Source: Actinomycetota bacterium (GTDB lineage: Bacteria; Actinomycetota; CADDZG01; WHSQ01). From it: a stretch of DNA of 60,581 bases. Positions within the stretch are counted from its first letter, which is position 1; each line of letters begins with the position of its first letter. The notes under the pieces are model-generated. The model was given only the letters and a program-made list of their open reading frames with translations, did not search any database and had not been told where the DNA came from. The translations under genes were made by a program, and so were the position numbers. Positions 1-8,465 of this stretch are shown in pieces. The stretch lies in NCBI GenBank assembly GCA_009380005.1, contig WHSQ01000010.1, positions 1-60,581 on the forward strand, in the 5' to 3' direction.

Positions 1-608
1 TTGAACGTCCACACGACGTCGGGGAACCGCTTCTCCAGCGCCGACTTCCCCATCAGCCCCAGTGACTTCAGCCAGTTGGTCACCTCATTGCACCCGCGCC
101 CGTGGCCCCGGATCGAACGCGCGGTATAGGTGACCCCGAAGCGGCTCACGACACATGACTCGAACTCTTCATACACGCACCGTTCGAAGTCTTCGACGAT
201 CACCGGGTCGACGTTGGTGAAACGCGGGAGGCCTCCCGTTAACCCGCCTTCGGCGATGAAGTAGGCGAGGAGGCGGATACGGTCGGAGCTCCAGTCGCAG
301 TCGCCGAACACGGGAACCTCCCGGGGCACGGCGATGCGATCTCCGACCTCGAGCTCCGAAAGCGGGGTCCAGCCCCCAACCTTCAGGAAGGGATGGTTGT
401 CGGTCGCGACGATGGTCCGGCCGCTCCGAGTGGTGAGGCGCCAGCACTCGCGTTGCCCGTTCGGGACCCAATCGGTTACCTCGGTCTCGACGACGGAACC
501 ATCCGCAGCCACGTTCATGATGCGGAGAGACCTGCGCTCGACGAAGTCCTTGATCGTGATGCGCTCGCCCGTTCGAGGATCGTCGATCAACGTCGAGCCG
601 CGCAGGCA
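1..608 (-). other. Intein inside DnaB (N-terminal splicing half and first homing-endonuclease motif)
   Basis: An in-frame protein-splicing element of at least 202 residues starts at Cys (TGC, 608-606), straight after the P-loop lysine. Visible signatures are CLRGSTLI with an N-terminal nucleophile Cys, then a block-B-like stretch ending TDNHPFL with the conserved TxxH, then WTPLSELEVGDRIAVPR, all Hint-domain features. LLAYFIAEGG follows and fits the first LAGLIDADG motif of a homing endonuclease. The second motif, the C-terminal His-Asn and the +1 residue of the host protein are beyond the edge, so splicing competence cannot be judged. Insertion directly after the lysine means DnaB should have no working ATPase site until splicing occurs. 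Confidence 0.9.
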
Positions 609-1271
609 TTTGCCCATCGAAGGCCGGGCGGCCACGATCACGAGGTTGGCCGGTTGGAAGCCCGTGGTTATCTCGTCGAGATCGTGGAACCCGGTCGTCA
701 CGCCGGTGATCGGCTCGCCGCGCTCGTACAGCGTCTCGATGTCGACCATCGCTTCCGTCAAGAGCCCGCGCAACGGCGCCACGTCGCCGCGCAGACGGCG
801 GTTGCCGACCTCGTAGATCAGCTCTTCGGACCGGTCGACGGCCTGGGGCACGTCGTCGGGCAGCGAGAAACCGATCTCCTGGATCTCGTTGCCCGCCGAC
901 ACGAGACGGCGCAACATCGCGTGCTCGTCGACGATGCGAGCGTAGTGCGCGGCCGACGAGGCGGTCGGATACGCCTCGAGCAAACCGTGGATGTAAGGCT
1001 TGCCGCCGATCCCCTCGAGGTGACCGCGCCGGGTGAGCTCGTCGGCGACGGTGATCGCGTCGACCGGCTCACCCTTACCGAACAGTCCGAGGATCGCCTC
1101 GTAGATCGTTGCGTGAGCAGGCTTGTAGAAGTCCTCGGGATCGAGGATCTCGAGGACGTTGGCGATGGCTTCCCGGGACTCGAGCATGGCGCCGAGCACC
1201 GATTGCTCGGCATCGAGGTTGTGCGGCGGGATCCGGTTGGACCGCACCACCCGAGGAAGACTCTGGACCAC
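1..1271 (-). CDS. dnaB: Replicative DNA helicase DnaB, intein-containing, partial at the left edge
   Basis: DnaB is the hexameric fork helicase. The minus-strand frame opens at GTG 1271-1269, five bases after an AGGAGG, and gives about 221 residues of host protein: an N-terminal domain starting with the typical PPHNLDAEQSVLGAM, then the linker and the start of the RecA-like ATPase ending in ARPSMGK, the first part of Walker A. At that lysine (codon 611-609) the frame continues into an intein that begins with Cys at 608. The rest of the intein and of the helicase lie outside the window. dnaB sits downstream of rpsF-ssb-rpsR-rplI, as in M. tuberculosis, whose dnaB also carries an intein. Nearby in-frame GTG codons make the exact start uncertain. 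Identity is certain. Confidence 0.95.
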   Translation of the reverse strand, partial: MVQSLPRVVRSNRIPPHNLDAEQSVLGAMLESREAIANVLEILDPEDFYKPAHATIYEAILGLFGKGEPVDAITVADELTRRGHLEGIGGKPYIHGLLEAYPTASSAAHYARIVDEHAMLRRLVSAGNEIQEIGFSLPDDVPQAVDRSEELIYEVGNRRLRGDVAPLRGLLTEAMVDIETLYERGEPITGVTTGFHDLDEITTGFQPANLVIVAARPSMGKCLRGSTLIDDPRTGERITIKDFVERRSLRIMNVAADGSVVETEVTDWVPNGQRECWRLTTRSGRTIVATDNHPFLKVGGWTPLSELEVGDRIAVPREVPVFGDCDWSSDRIRLLAYFIAEGGLTGGLPRFTNVDPVIVEDFERCVYEEFESCVVSRFGVTYTARSIRGHGRGCNEVTNWLKSLGLMGKSALEKRFPDVVWTF

Positions 1272-1752
1272 CGCCGCCTCCTATCGAACCCATGTTCGCC
1301 TACGGGTCAACAACCTATGGGTGGGATGCGACAGGAAAGTTGGGCTCGTTCCCCCCCGGAGTCGCCTCGGGCACGCTACGTCTGGCCGCCTGTTGAAGGG
1401 AACCCATCCCAAGCTGTTGATAGGGCTGTGGGAGAGGTGGACAACGCGACGATCCGAGTGGACGCGAGGCAGCTCTCGGTCGAAGACGTCCTGCTCAGGG
1501 AGCGGGAGGCCTGTGGACGATCTCTTACCTGGCGATTCGTCCCGCGCGAAGAAATCTTCACTGATGGCCTCGGCCGATGAGACCCGTTAGCCAGTCCGAG
1601 CAGCAACGCCGGCCGGAGGCCCCGCATCACCCTTCGAGCGCGTCATGAACCACCTATATGGTGGCTGACGGCGCGTTCGAGTGGTCCTCGGGAAGAGCGG
1701 GGCCGCTCGACGGCGGATAACGCCGGGCCGGCCCGAAGACCGTTAGCGCGGC
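1272..1752. other. rplI-dnaB spacer with hairpins
   Basis: About 480 bases without a convincing gene in either strand. The clearest structure is a large imperfect inverted repeat at about 1632-1682, with a perfect core CCACC-TATAT-GGTGG at 1650-1664. Two GC-rich hairpins follow, CGGCG-GATAA-CGCCG at 1711-1725 and CGGGCCGGCCCG at 1723-1734. These lie just after the rplI stop on the minus strand and may terminate or attenuate the ribosomal operon. No run of T follows any stem. Confidence 0.5.
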
Positions 1753-2223
1753 TCAGGCGGTCTCTTCTTCGTCTTCCTCGTGGGCGATGACCTCGACCGA
1801 CACCTGGGCGTTCACCTCTTCGTGCAGGTGGATCTCGACCTCGTAGCGGCCGAGCTGCCGGATCGGGTCGTCCAGGCGCACGTCGTGGCGATCGATCTTC
1901 TCTTCGAGCTGATCCTCGACCGCGCGAGCGATGTCGGCCTTCGTGACCGAGCCGAACAGGCGCCCGCCGTCGCCGGCTCGTGCCGAGATGTACACCGGGG
2001 AAGCGCCCAGCAACGCGACCTTGGCGGCCGCCTCCTCGCGCTGTTTGCGGTCGGCCTCTTCACGGGCACGGCGCATCTGATCCGCCTGCCGGAGCGCGCC
2101 TTTCGTCGCCACCAAGGCCATGCCCTTCGGGACGAGGTAGTTGCGGCCGTACCCATCGGCGACGGTGACCACGTCGCCCTTGTAACCGAGGTTGTCCACG
2201 TCTTTCGCCAGGATGACCTTCAC
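1753..2223 (-). CDS. rplI: 50S ribosomal protein L9
   Basis: L9 binds 23S rRNA near the base of the L1 stalk. The 156-residue product starts with the family signature MKVILAKDVDNLGYKGDVV and continues GYGRNYLVPKGMA. A long connecting helix rich in R, E and A (residues about 42-75) follows, then the C-terminal domain. The tail HEEDEEETA is acidic and slightly longer than usual. It is the last gene of the rpsF-ssb-rpsR-rplI run and starts 10 bases after rpsR ends, so it is probably co-transcribed. Confidence 0.97.
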   Translation of the reverse strand: MKVILAKDVDNLGYKGDVVTVADGYGRNYLVPKGMALVATKGALRQADQMRRAREEADRKQREEAAAKVALLGASPVYISARAGDGGRLFGSVTKADIARAVEDQLEEKIDRHDVRLDDPIRQLGRYEVEIHLHEEVNAQVSVEVIAHEEDEEETA

Positions 2224-2233
2224 GTCCTCGCCC

Positions 2234-2497
2234 CTATCTCGCCGTGTATGGCAGCAACGCCATCTCGCGGGCGTTCTTCACCGCCGTCGCGACGAGTCGC
2301 TGGTGTTGAGTGCAGTTGCCGGTCACTCGACGGGCCCGGATCTTGCCACGCTCGCTCATGAACTTCCGCAACAGAGCGACATCCTTGTAGTCGACGTAGT
2401 CGACCTTGTCCTTGCAGAACTGGCAGAACTTCTTCTTGCCCTTCCGCTGGGTATCGCGTTTCGGACCCCGCCGGTCCCGATCCCTGTCTCTCGCCAT
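2234..2497 (-). CDS. rpsR: 30S ribosomal protein S18
   Basis: S18 pairs with S6 on the small-subunit platform. The 87-residue protein has a basic N-terminus, then [31 protein letters not shown] and a C-terminal LLPYTAR, all typical of the family. The CxxC plus a third Cys marks the zinc-binding (C+) form. Actinobacteria often also carry a cysteine-free paralogue that takes over under zinc starvation; none is in this window. The start lies 3 bases downstream of the ssb stop. Confidence 0.97.
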   Translation of the reverse strand: MARDRDRDRRGPKRDTQRKGKKKFCQFCKDKVDYVDYKDVALLRKFMSERGKIRARRVTGNCTQHQRLVATAVKNAREMALLPYTAR

Positions 2498-2500
2498 CCT

Positions 2501-2956
2501 CTAGAAACCTCCATCCTCCGCCGGAGGGCTGCCGACCGGAGCCGGGGCTCCCCAGTCGCCGCCGCCGCCGCCGGAAGGGGCCGAGCCCCGGGTGGAACGC
2601 TGCGATTTGGTCACCTGCGCGGTGGCCCACCTCAGCGAGGGTCCCACCTCGTCCACCTGGATCTCGAACGAGGACCGCTTGTTCCCGTCGTTGTCTTCCC
2701 ACGAACGCTGCTGGAGACGGCCGGTCAGAACGACGCGGGTGCCCTTCTGCAGGCTCTCGGAGACGTTCTCCGCCATGTCACGCCAGCAGCTGCAGCGGAA
2801 GAAACCATCGAGCTTGTCTTCCCACTGTCCGCTCTGGCCCTTGAACCGCCGGTTGACGGCGACCGTGAAGTTCGCCACCGCGGCACCGTTGGGAGTGAAG
2901 CGCAGCTCTGGATCGTCCGTGACGTTGCCGACGATCGTTACGGTGTTGTCTGCCAT
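2501..2956 (-). CDS. ssb: Single-stranded DNA-binding protein
   Basis: Homotetrameric SSB coats single-stranded DNA in replication and repair. The 151-residue product has an OB fold: DNTVTIVGNVTDDPELRFTPNGAAVANFTVAVNRR at residues 3-37, then FFRCSCWRDMAENVSESLQKGTRVVLTGRL. A Gly/Pro-rich disordered linker follows. The tail ends AEDGGF. The usual SSB docking peptide ends in an acidic run followed by Pro-Phe (DDIPF in E. coli, DEPPF in mycobacteria), so the penultimate Gly is unusual. The gene lies between rpsF and rpsR as in most bacteria. Confidence 0.96.
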   Translation of the reverse strand: MADNTVTIVGNVTDDPELRFTPNGAAVANFTVAVNRRFKGQSGQWEDKLDGFFRCSCWRDMAENVSESLQKGTRVVLTGRLQQRSWEDNDGNKRSSFEIQVDEVGPSLRWATAQVTKSQRSTRGSAPSGGGGGDWGAPAPVGSPPAEDGGF

Positions 2957-2972
2957 CTGTTTGCTCCTATCT

Positions 2973-3257
2973 CTACTCGGGCCGAACGATCTTGCCGCGC
3001 ACGTACTCGTCGGCTATCTGGAAGATCCGATTCAGGCGCTCGACCGATGTCTCCGGCGCCTTGAAGTTGGCTATGAAGTAATAGCCCTCTTTCAGATGCT
3101 TGATCTCGTACGCGAAGCGTCGGATGCCCCAGCGATCCACGCTGGATACCTCGCCTCCGGTCTCCGAGACCGCGTCGACGAACCGATCGACCGCCTTCTG
3201 GATGTCGCCCTCTTCCAAGCGCGAATCCACGATCACCATGGCCTCATACGTGGGCAT
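2973..3257 (-). CDS. rpsF: 30S ribosomal protein S6
   Basis: S6 forms the platform heterodimer with S18. The 94-residue protein has the typical MPTYEAMVIVDSRLEEGDIQ start, GIRRFAYEIKHLKEGYYFIANF in the middle and no long acidic tail. It starts 6-7 bases after a strong AGGAGG. It is the first gene of the rpsF-ssb-rpsR-rplI cluster; the 165-base leader upstream probably holds the promoter and a possible S6:S18-responsive structure. Confidence 0.96.
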   Translation of the reverse strand: MPTYEAMVIVDSRLEEGDIQKAVDRFVDAVSETGGEVSSVDRWGIRRFAYEIKHLKEGYYFIANFKAPETSVERLNRIFQIADEYVRGKIVRPE

Positions 3258-3422
3258 CTATCCTCCTCTGGACTCGAGCCGGACTATCCGGCCTCCGAGG
3301 CTCGGCCCGCCCAGCCGGACGGTTGACGAGCAGGGGACACGAGTTCAACAACGCAACAAGTGCTTCGTCATGCTAGCACCTCCATTCCCGGCGCAGCCTG
3401 GGCATGCGGCCCGCTGGGAAGG
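3258..3422 (-). promoter_or_regulatory. rpsF leader with a perfect hairpin
   Basis: This spacer between the GT87 gene and rpsF holds a perfect hairpin GCCGGA-CTA-TCCGGC at 3278-3292, 20 bases before the rpsF start. Bacterial rpsF leaders often contain an S6:S18-binding RNA motif that gives autogenous control. I cannot confirm that consensus by eye, so only the hairpin is observed and the regulatory role is inferred. No promoter boxes are convincing. Confidence 0.35.
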
Positions 3423-4628
3423 CTAACGAGAGGGTGCGACAAGAATGTCGCGGGGCTCGGGTTCGAGCGGCTGGGGTTCGATCCGATCGCCCGCGCCGGG
3501 TGGGTCGGCGTCCCGCGCTCGAAGGAACACGACGAACAACAGGGCGAGCAAGATGGCGCGAGCCCAGATCCCGCCGATCATCAGGCGCTTGGCGGCGGTC
3601 AGGTCCTGATCCAGATAGACGAAGTCGTAGAACCACCGGAAGACGCCCACGTAGACGGCCAGGTCGGCAGCGGCGTAGGCGACCCACCAGCCGATGTGCA
3701 CGCGCAACAAGACGAAGAAGGGGAGCAGCCACAGCGTGTACTGCGGCGAGTGCACCTTGTTCCACAGCATGAACGCGGCCAGCATCGCGGCACACACGGC
3801 GATGCCGGGGAACGAGCCGTTATCACTCATCCGAGTCCCGGCAACGATCGCGACGAGGAAACTGAGAGCTATGAGGACGCCGGTCCAGAGGTTGAGGGCG
3901 GCGGGGGTTGCACCCGGGACCGCTAACTGCCACATGTTGTCGAAGTTCGGCCCTCGCTGGGAATGGAAGGCGTAGGTCGCCCACCACCCGGGCGGGCTCA
4001 TCACGAAGAAAGGGAGGTTCACTGCGATCCACGTCCCCGCTCCGATCCCCACCACGCCCAGAGCGCGGCCGCGAGATCGCGCCGACCAAAGCTCGAGCGC
4101 AAGTGGCACCAAGAAGACGAGTGGATAGAGCTTGAGCGCGCCGCCAAGTCCGAAGAGCACCGCGGCCGTTTCGTAACGCCGTTGTCGCCAGGCCCACAAC
4201 GCTCCGACCGCAGCGGCGACCACGAGGAGATCCCAGTTGTGGAACGCGTACAGGACGAGCGCCGGTGCCGCGGCCCACAGCAACGCGCGCCGGCCGCCCA
4301 TCCGCGCCAGCGTGCGAGCCGTCCAAACGGCGAAAGGCGCCAGCAGGACGGCGCTGACCACCAGGTAACCGTTCGAGCTCTCCGCGAACAACCCGGCGAT
4401 CCACATGAACAGGCCCGTGAGAACCGGGTACTCGATCGCGCCGTCGGCGAGCTCCGCCCCGCCCGCTCCGGCTCGCAGCTCTCCGTCTACGTAGGGGAAG
4501 TGCGTCTCGACCTCGCGGGCCTCGTAGAGGGGCTGGATGTCGTTGTAGCAGAGACGCGAGTGCTGGCGGCCGTCGAACCCCGCCAGGCACTGCGCCTTCA
4601 GGGCGAAGCCGGCGCCGAGCGCCACCAC
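3423..4628 (-). CDS. Polytopic GT87/DUF2029-like glycosyltransferase; start unclear
   Basis: A membrane protein of at least 401 residues with about ten hydrophobic segments. The early periplasmic loop reads CYNDIQPLYEAREVETHFPYVDG, then a YPVLTGLFMWIAGLF segment, a pattern typical of actinobacterial GT87 polyprenol-phosphate mannosyltransferases that build lipoglycans. In M. tuberculosis the equivalent gene next to ponA1 is Rv0051. The only ordinary start in this frame is GTG 4628, but the hydrophobic first helix continues upstream to about 4665. A GTG at 4701 that overlaps the PBP stop is one base out of frame. Either a rare start codon is used or a single-base frameshift exists near 4640-4690. 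Acceptor and product are not known. Confidence 0.8.
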   Translation of the reverse strand: MVALGAGFALKAQCLAGFDGRQHSRLCYNDIQPLYEAREVETHFPYVDGELRAGAGGAELADGAIEYPVLTGLFMWIAGLFAESSNGYLVVSAVLLAPFAVWTARTLARMGGRRALLWAAAPALVLYAFHNWDLLVVAAAVGALWAWRQRRYETAAVLFGLGGALKLYPLVFLVPLALELWSARSRGRALGVVGIGAGTWIAVNLPFFVMSPPGWWATYAFHSQRGPNFDNMWQLAVPGATPAALNLWTGVLIALSFLVAIVAGTRMSDNGSFPGIAVCAAMLAAFMLWNKVHSPQYTLWLLPFFVLLRVHIGWWVAYAAADLAVYVGVFRWFYDFVYLDQDLTAAKRLMIGGIWARAILLALLFVVFLRARDADPPGAGDRIEPQPLEPEPRDILVAPSR

Positions 4629-4690
4629 GCAGACGAGCGTGACCAGCCCGACCAGACCGAGGCGCCGGGGCCCGGTCGCCCGGGATCGGG

Positions 4691-6931
4691 TTACGGGTCA
4701 CCCTCCCCGAGCGGGACCGAGTGGTCCGGCGACGGTGTGGGCGAGGGCGTGGGCGTGGGCTCCGGCGACGGCGGGGTGGGCGTGGCCTTAGGGGTCGGTT
4801 TGGGCTTCGGCGTCTTCGTGGGGGTCGCGGTCGGGACCGGTGCGGGGGGCGGCGCGGCGTTGATGGTCTCGTCGGGCAGGTCCTTGGGGATCGGGAAGTC
4901 CTTGACCGCCAGGTTCCGGACCGCTTCGGTCATGTAGGCCGCCCAGATCCGCGCCGGGAACGATCCTCCCGTCGCTTCGATCCCGTGCACCGGACGGCAG
5001 GCGACGGGGTCCGAGCAATAACCCATCCGGGGCACGATGTCGTCGTTGGTCCCGAACTTCTTGTCGGGCCCCTTCTCCGCCGGGTAACCCATCCACACGA
5101 CCGTCGCCAGCTGCGGCACGTACCCGCCGAACCAGGCATCCTTGTTCTCCTGCGCGGTCCCGGTCTTGCCGGCGACCGGACGCCCGATGTTCGCCGCCGT
5201 CGCCGTCCCTCCCTCGACGACGTGAGTCAAGCTCTGATTCAGAACGTCCGCCGAGTTCTGATCCACGACCCGCTGCATCTCGGCGCCCTCGATCTCGTCG
5301 CAATCCGCTTCCTTGGCATCGAAGTACTCACGGATGCAGTTGCCTTCAGCGTCTTCGATGTACAGGACCGGCGACGGTTTCGGTAGCCTGCCCCGGCCGG
5401 CGAAGGCTGCGTACGCTCGGCCCATCTCCAACGGCGTGACGGGCAGGGTCCCCAACGACAGCGAGCAGACGGGAGCGATATCGCGTTCGGATGACGAGCC
5501 CTCACGGTCGAACTCGAAGTCCTCCAGAAGATCGGCGACCTTCTTGGGCCCGACCTCGACGATCAGTTGAGCGAAAACCGTGTTGACCGAATTCGTCGTG
5601 GCCTGATCGAGGTCGATCGTGCCGAATGAGCTCCCCCCATAGTTCTCCGGCTCCCAGTTCTCCCCGTTGTTGTCACACCGATCGTCTTCGATCTCGAACG
5701 GACTGCGGCCGCTGAACCGCGAGTCCGGAGAGATGTTCTCCTCGATCGCGGTCAGCAACGTGAACGGCTTGAATGCCGAACCCGCGTGGCGGCCGGGATA
5801 GTCCGTCGCATAGTTGAATCCTCGAGCCCTCTTGATGTTGTCGTAGTGGCCGCGGCTGCCGACCAGGGCGATGACCTGACCCTTAGGCGTCATCGACACC
5901 AACGCGGCCTGGGGATCCACCGCTTCGGTCAGTTGCGAATCGACCGCATCCTCCGCGGCTTGCTGCAGGTCCATATTGATCGTCGTATGGATCTTCCAGC
6001 CGCACGAGTAGAGACACTCGCGCAGATCCTCATCCTGCTCGAGGTAGCGGCGGAGCCACTCGATGAAGTAGGCGGCCTCCTGCTTCCTCTCCACGGAACC
6101 CGGGCCGAGGTTCAACTTCACGCGCCTTCTCGTGGCCCGCTTCAACTGTCGCCCATTGATGTAGCCCTCGCTGTGCATCCGATCGAGCACGAGGTCGCGT
6201 CGACGGCGCGCCGTCGCCTGATCCTTGTCGGGCTGGTAGGACTCAGGAGCCGGGATGATGCCGGCGAGGAACGCCGCTTGCGGCAACGTCAGCTCGCGGG
6301 CATGCCGATCGAAATAGGTGCGAGCGGCCGCCTCTATGCCGTATGCGCCGCGCCCGAAGTAGATCGTGTTGAGGTAGAAGTTCAAGACCTGTCGTTTGGA
6401 GAAGCGACGCTCGAGCTTGATGGCGAGGATGGCCTCTTTGACCTTGCGGCTCACCGTTCGCTCCGGGTTACGAAGGATCGCCACCTTGACGTACTGCTGC
6501 GTGATGGTCGACCCTCCTTGACTGATACGGCCCCCGCGGAAGTTCTGCCACGCCGCTCGCGCGATGCCTTTCAGCGACACGCCATCGTGCTCGTAGAAGT
6601 CCCGATCCTCGGCCGCGATGACCGCCTGACCGACGTGATCGGGCAGCTCGTCGAGCTCGTCACGAGACAGGAGGAACCGCCGGACCTCGTCTGCGTAGAA
6701 CCCGATCGGCTCGCCGTTGCGGTCGAAGATCTCCGCCGAAGACGTGATCTGGATCTGGGACGGGAGCTTGATCTCCGCGAACGCGTAGGTCACGACGAGG
6801 ACGCCGAGCCCGACCACGATCGCGAACAGTGGCAGTAGCCACCCGAACCGCAAGAGCAGCCGCTGGAACCGGGACTTGGGGCGCGACCTCTTGCGGTCGC
6901 TCTTTCGCTTCCTCCTGGCGTCCCGACCCAT
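4691..6931 (-). CDS. Bifunctional penicillin-binding protein 1A (transglycosylase/transpeptidase)
   Basis: This class A PBP polymerises and cross-links peptidoglycan outside the membrane. In 746 residues: a basic cytoplasmic N-terminus, one TM helix (about 30-52), and a GT51 domain with EDRDFYEHDGVS holding the catalytic Glu, GGSTITQQYVK, and RKVKEAILAIKLE. The transpeptidase has the SxxK motif in GSAFKPFT, an SVN motif in TTNSVNTVF and KTG in AGKTGTAQE. The tail from about residue 690 is a Pro/Thr-rich linker (APVPTATPTKTPKPKPTP), as in mycobacterial PonA1. It is the counterpart of Rv0050 by position, between DUF5318 and GT87. An alternative name is ponA. Confidence 0.95.
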   Translation of the reverse strand: MGRDARRKRKSDRKRSRPKSRFQRLLLRFGWLLPLFAIVVGLGVLVVTYAFAEIKLPSQIQITSSAEIFDRNGEPIGFYADEVRRFLLSRDELDELPDHVGQAVIAAEDRDFYEHDGVSLKGIARAAWQNFRGGRISQGGSTITQQYVKVAILRNPERTVSRKVKEAILAIKLERRFSKRQVLNFYLNTIYFGRGAYGIEAAARTYFDRHARELTLPQAAFLAGIIPAPESYQPDKDQATARRRRDLVLDRMHSEGYINGRQLKRATRRRVKLNLGPGSVERKQEAAYFIEWLRRYLEQDEDLRECLYSCGWKIHTTINMDLQQAAEDAVDSQLTEAVDPQAALVSMTPKGQVIALVGSRGHYDNIKRARGFNYATDYPGRHAGSAFKPFTLLTAIEENISPDSRFSGRSPFEIEDDRCDNNGENWEPENYGGSSFGTIDLDQATTNSVNTVFAQLIVEVGPKKVADLLEDFEFDREGSSSERDIAPVCSLSLGTLPVTPLEMGRAYAAFAGRGRLPKPSPVLYIEDAEGNCIREYFDAKEADCDEIEGAEMQRVVDQNSADVLNQSLTHVVEGGTATAANIGRPVAGKTGTAQENKDAWFGGYVPQLATVVWMGYPAEKGPDKKFGTNDDIVPRMGYCSDPVACRPVHGIEATGGSFPARIWAAYMTEAVRNLAVKDFPIPKDLPDETINAAPPPAPVPTATPTKTPKPKPTPKATPTPPSPEPTPTPSPTPSPDHSVPLGEGDP

Positions 6932-7097
6932 GGTCGGAGTCTAGGGGGCGCTCGGACATAGTCACGGTTTCGCAGCCGCTCGGATCCCGATGCGCAAGCC
7001 ACCATGTGTTCGGCCCCCGAAGCCCCCGGCTCCGAGGGCATTACACCGGGTTTCCCAAGCTAAGGGCTCGGCACGAAGAGGTAAACCGCACGCCGAC

Positions 7098-8465
7098 TCA
7101 TGGGCAGGCCTCGCCGCGGCAATCCTTGTAGCGCTCCACGGCTCGTCGTAGGCGATCCACGCCGCCCGGGTGGACGGACGACCCCGGCGCGAGCAGGTTG
7201 TTCAGCTGCCATGGGTCCTCCACGAGGTCGTAATACTCCTCGAACGTGACGTTTCCATCCCCCTCCACGTACTGCACGTACTGCGCGGTGCGCGTGCGGA
7301 TCGATCTCCAGGACGGAGTATCGAAGACCTGGTAGCGGTGGTACTCGAGCAGTATGCGATCGCGGTTCCATTGATCGAGCAAGGACCGGCCGTCGAGAGG
7401 AACGCCGGGAGCGGGTTGGGCACCGGTCGCGTCGACGATCGTGGCCGCGATGTCGACGTTGAGCGCCATGCGATCGTCGGGACCCGTTGGAACGTGGCCC
7501 GGCCACGTCATCAGGAACGGCACCTGAACAGAACTCGTGTAAGGAACGGTCTTGTTCCCGTAACCGAACTCCCCCCACAGGAGTCCGTTGTCTGAGATGA
7601 AGAAGGCGAGCGTGTCGTCGAGCTGGTCGGTCCGTGCCAGCACATCGTGCACGCGCCCGATCAGGTCGTCTACCGACATGAGCGTACGCAGCTGATCCGC
7701 TCGCCTCCTCTTCGCCCTCTCCAGATCCGCGGCAGGCAACTGCCTGATTAACGGTGGCTTGTCGCTCCGATCGTCGCCGACCGAAGGGTTCCCTTCCCAA
7801 GGCGGTACGTCGGCATCCGCGTATCGGGGTTCGGGGATGGTCGGTCCATGGGGTGCGATCGGTGCGATCGTCAGGAACCACGGCTCCGGTCCAGTATCGG
7901 TGAGGAAGTCAACCGCCTTCTTCCGCATGAAGGACGTCGCGTACGTAGTGATGCTCCGCGTCTGCCCGTCGACATTCCAGTCACCGCCCTCGTAGGGCCA
8001 GTCCTTGGGGACAACGTAGTGATCGAAGTGCGGTGGGTCGTAGGTGACCGGAAGCGCGTTGAGATACTTGCCGATGATGGCGGTCGTGTAACCGGCATCC
8101 TGGAGATAGGCCTGCATCGAGTACCGGTGCTCGAACTCACGACTATGGAGATTAGTCAGCACACCGTGGTTGTGCATGTACCTGCCGGTGAAGATTGAAG
8201 CCCTCGAAGGACAGCAGAGCGGCGTGGTCACGAATCCGGGCGTGAACTCGGTGCCATTTCGCCGGAACCAGCGGCGGACCTCCGGCATGACGCTGAGCGT
8301 TTCGATCCGCTGATCGTCTGTGACGATCAGCAACACGTTGGGCCGCTCCCCTCGCTCCCTCTCGCGTCGGGCCGTGCCCTCATCGGGGGTGCATGCCCAG
8401 AGACCGGCCGCCACGATCAGAGCGATGCAAAGGGCTCCCGATGCCCGGGAGGACGCTCTAAACAC
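7098..8465 (-). CDS. Secreted sulfatase (formylglycine-dependent), probable lipoprotein
   Basis: Type I sulfatases hydrolyse sulfate esters. The 455-residue product starts with a signal peptide whose end, GLWAC, resembles a lipobox. The domain begins PNVLLIVTDDQR with the metal-binding Asp pair. It then has TTPLCCPSRASIFTGRY, where the first Cys of the C-x-P-S-R motif would be converted to formylglycine. Later GRSLLDQW and NDPW-like segments are typical of family S1. The GTG start overlaps the stop of the upstream polytopic membrane gene by 8 bases, suggesting translational coupling. The substrate, perhaps a sulfated surface glycan, is not evident. No formylglycine-generating enzyme gene is in the window. 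Confidence 0.9.
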   Translation of the reverse strand: MFRASSRASGALCIALIVAAGLWACTPDEGTARRERERGERPNVLLIVTDDQRIETLSVMPEVRRWFRRNGTEFTPGFVTTPLCCPSRASIFTGRYMHNHGVLTNLHSREFEHRYSMQAYLQDAGYTTAIIGKYLNALPVTYDPPHFDHYVVPKDWPYEGGDWNVDGQTRSITTYATSFMRKKAVDFLTDTGPEPWFLTIAPIAPHGPTIPEPRYADADVPPWEGNPSVGDDRSDKPPLIRQLPAADLERAKRRRADQLRTLMSVDDLIGRVHDVLARTDQLDDTLAFFISDNGLLWGEFGYGNKTVPYTSSVQVPFLMTWPGHVPTGPDDRMALNVDIAATIVDATGAQPAPGVPLDGRSLLDQWNRDRILLEYHRYQVFDTPSWRSIRTRTAQYVQYVEGDGNVTFEEYYDLVEDPWQLNNLLAPGSSVHPGGVDRLRRAVERYKDCRGEACP

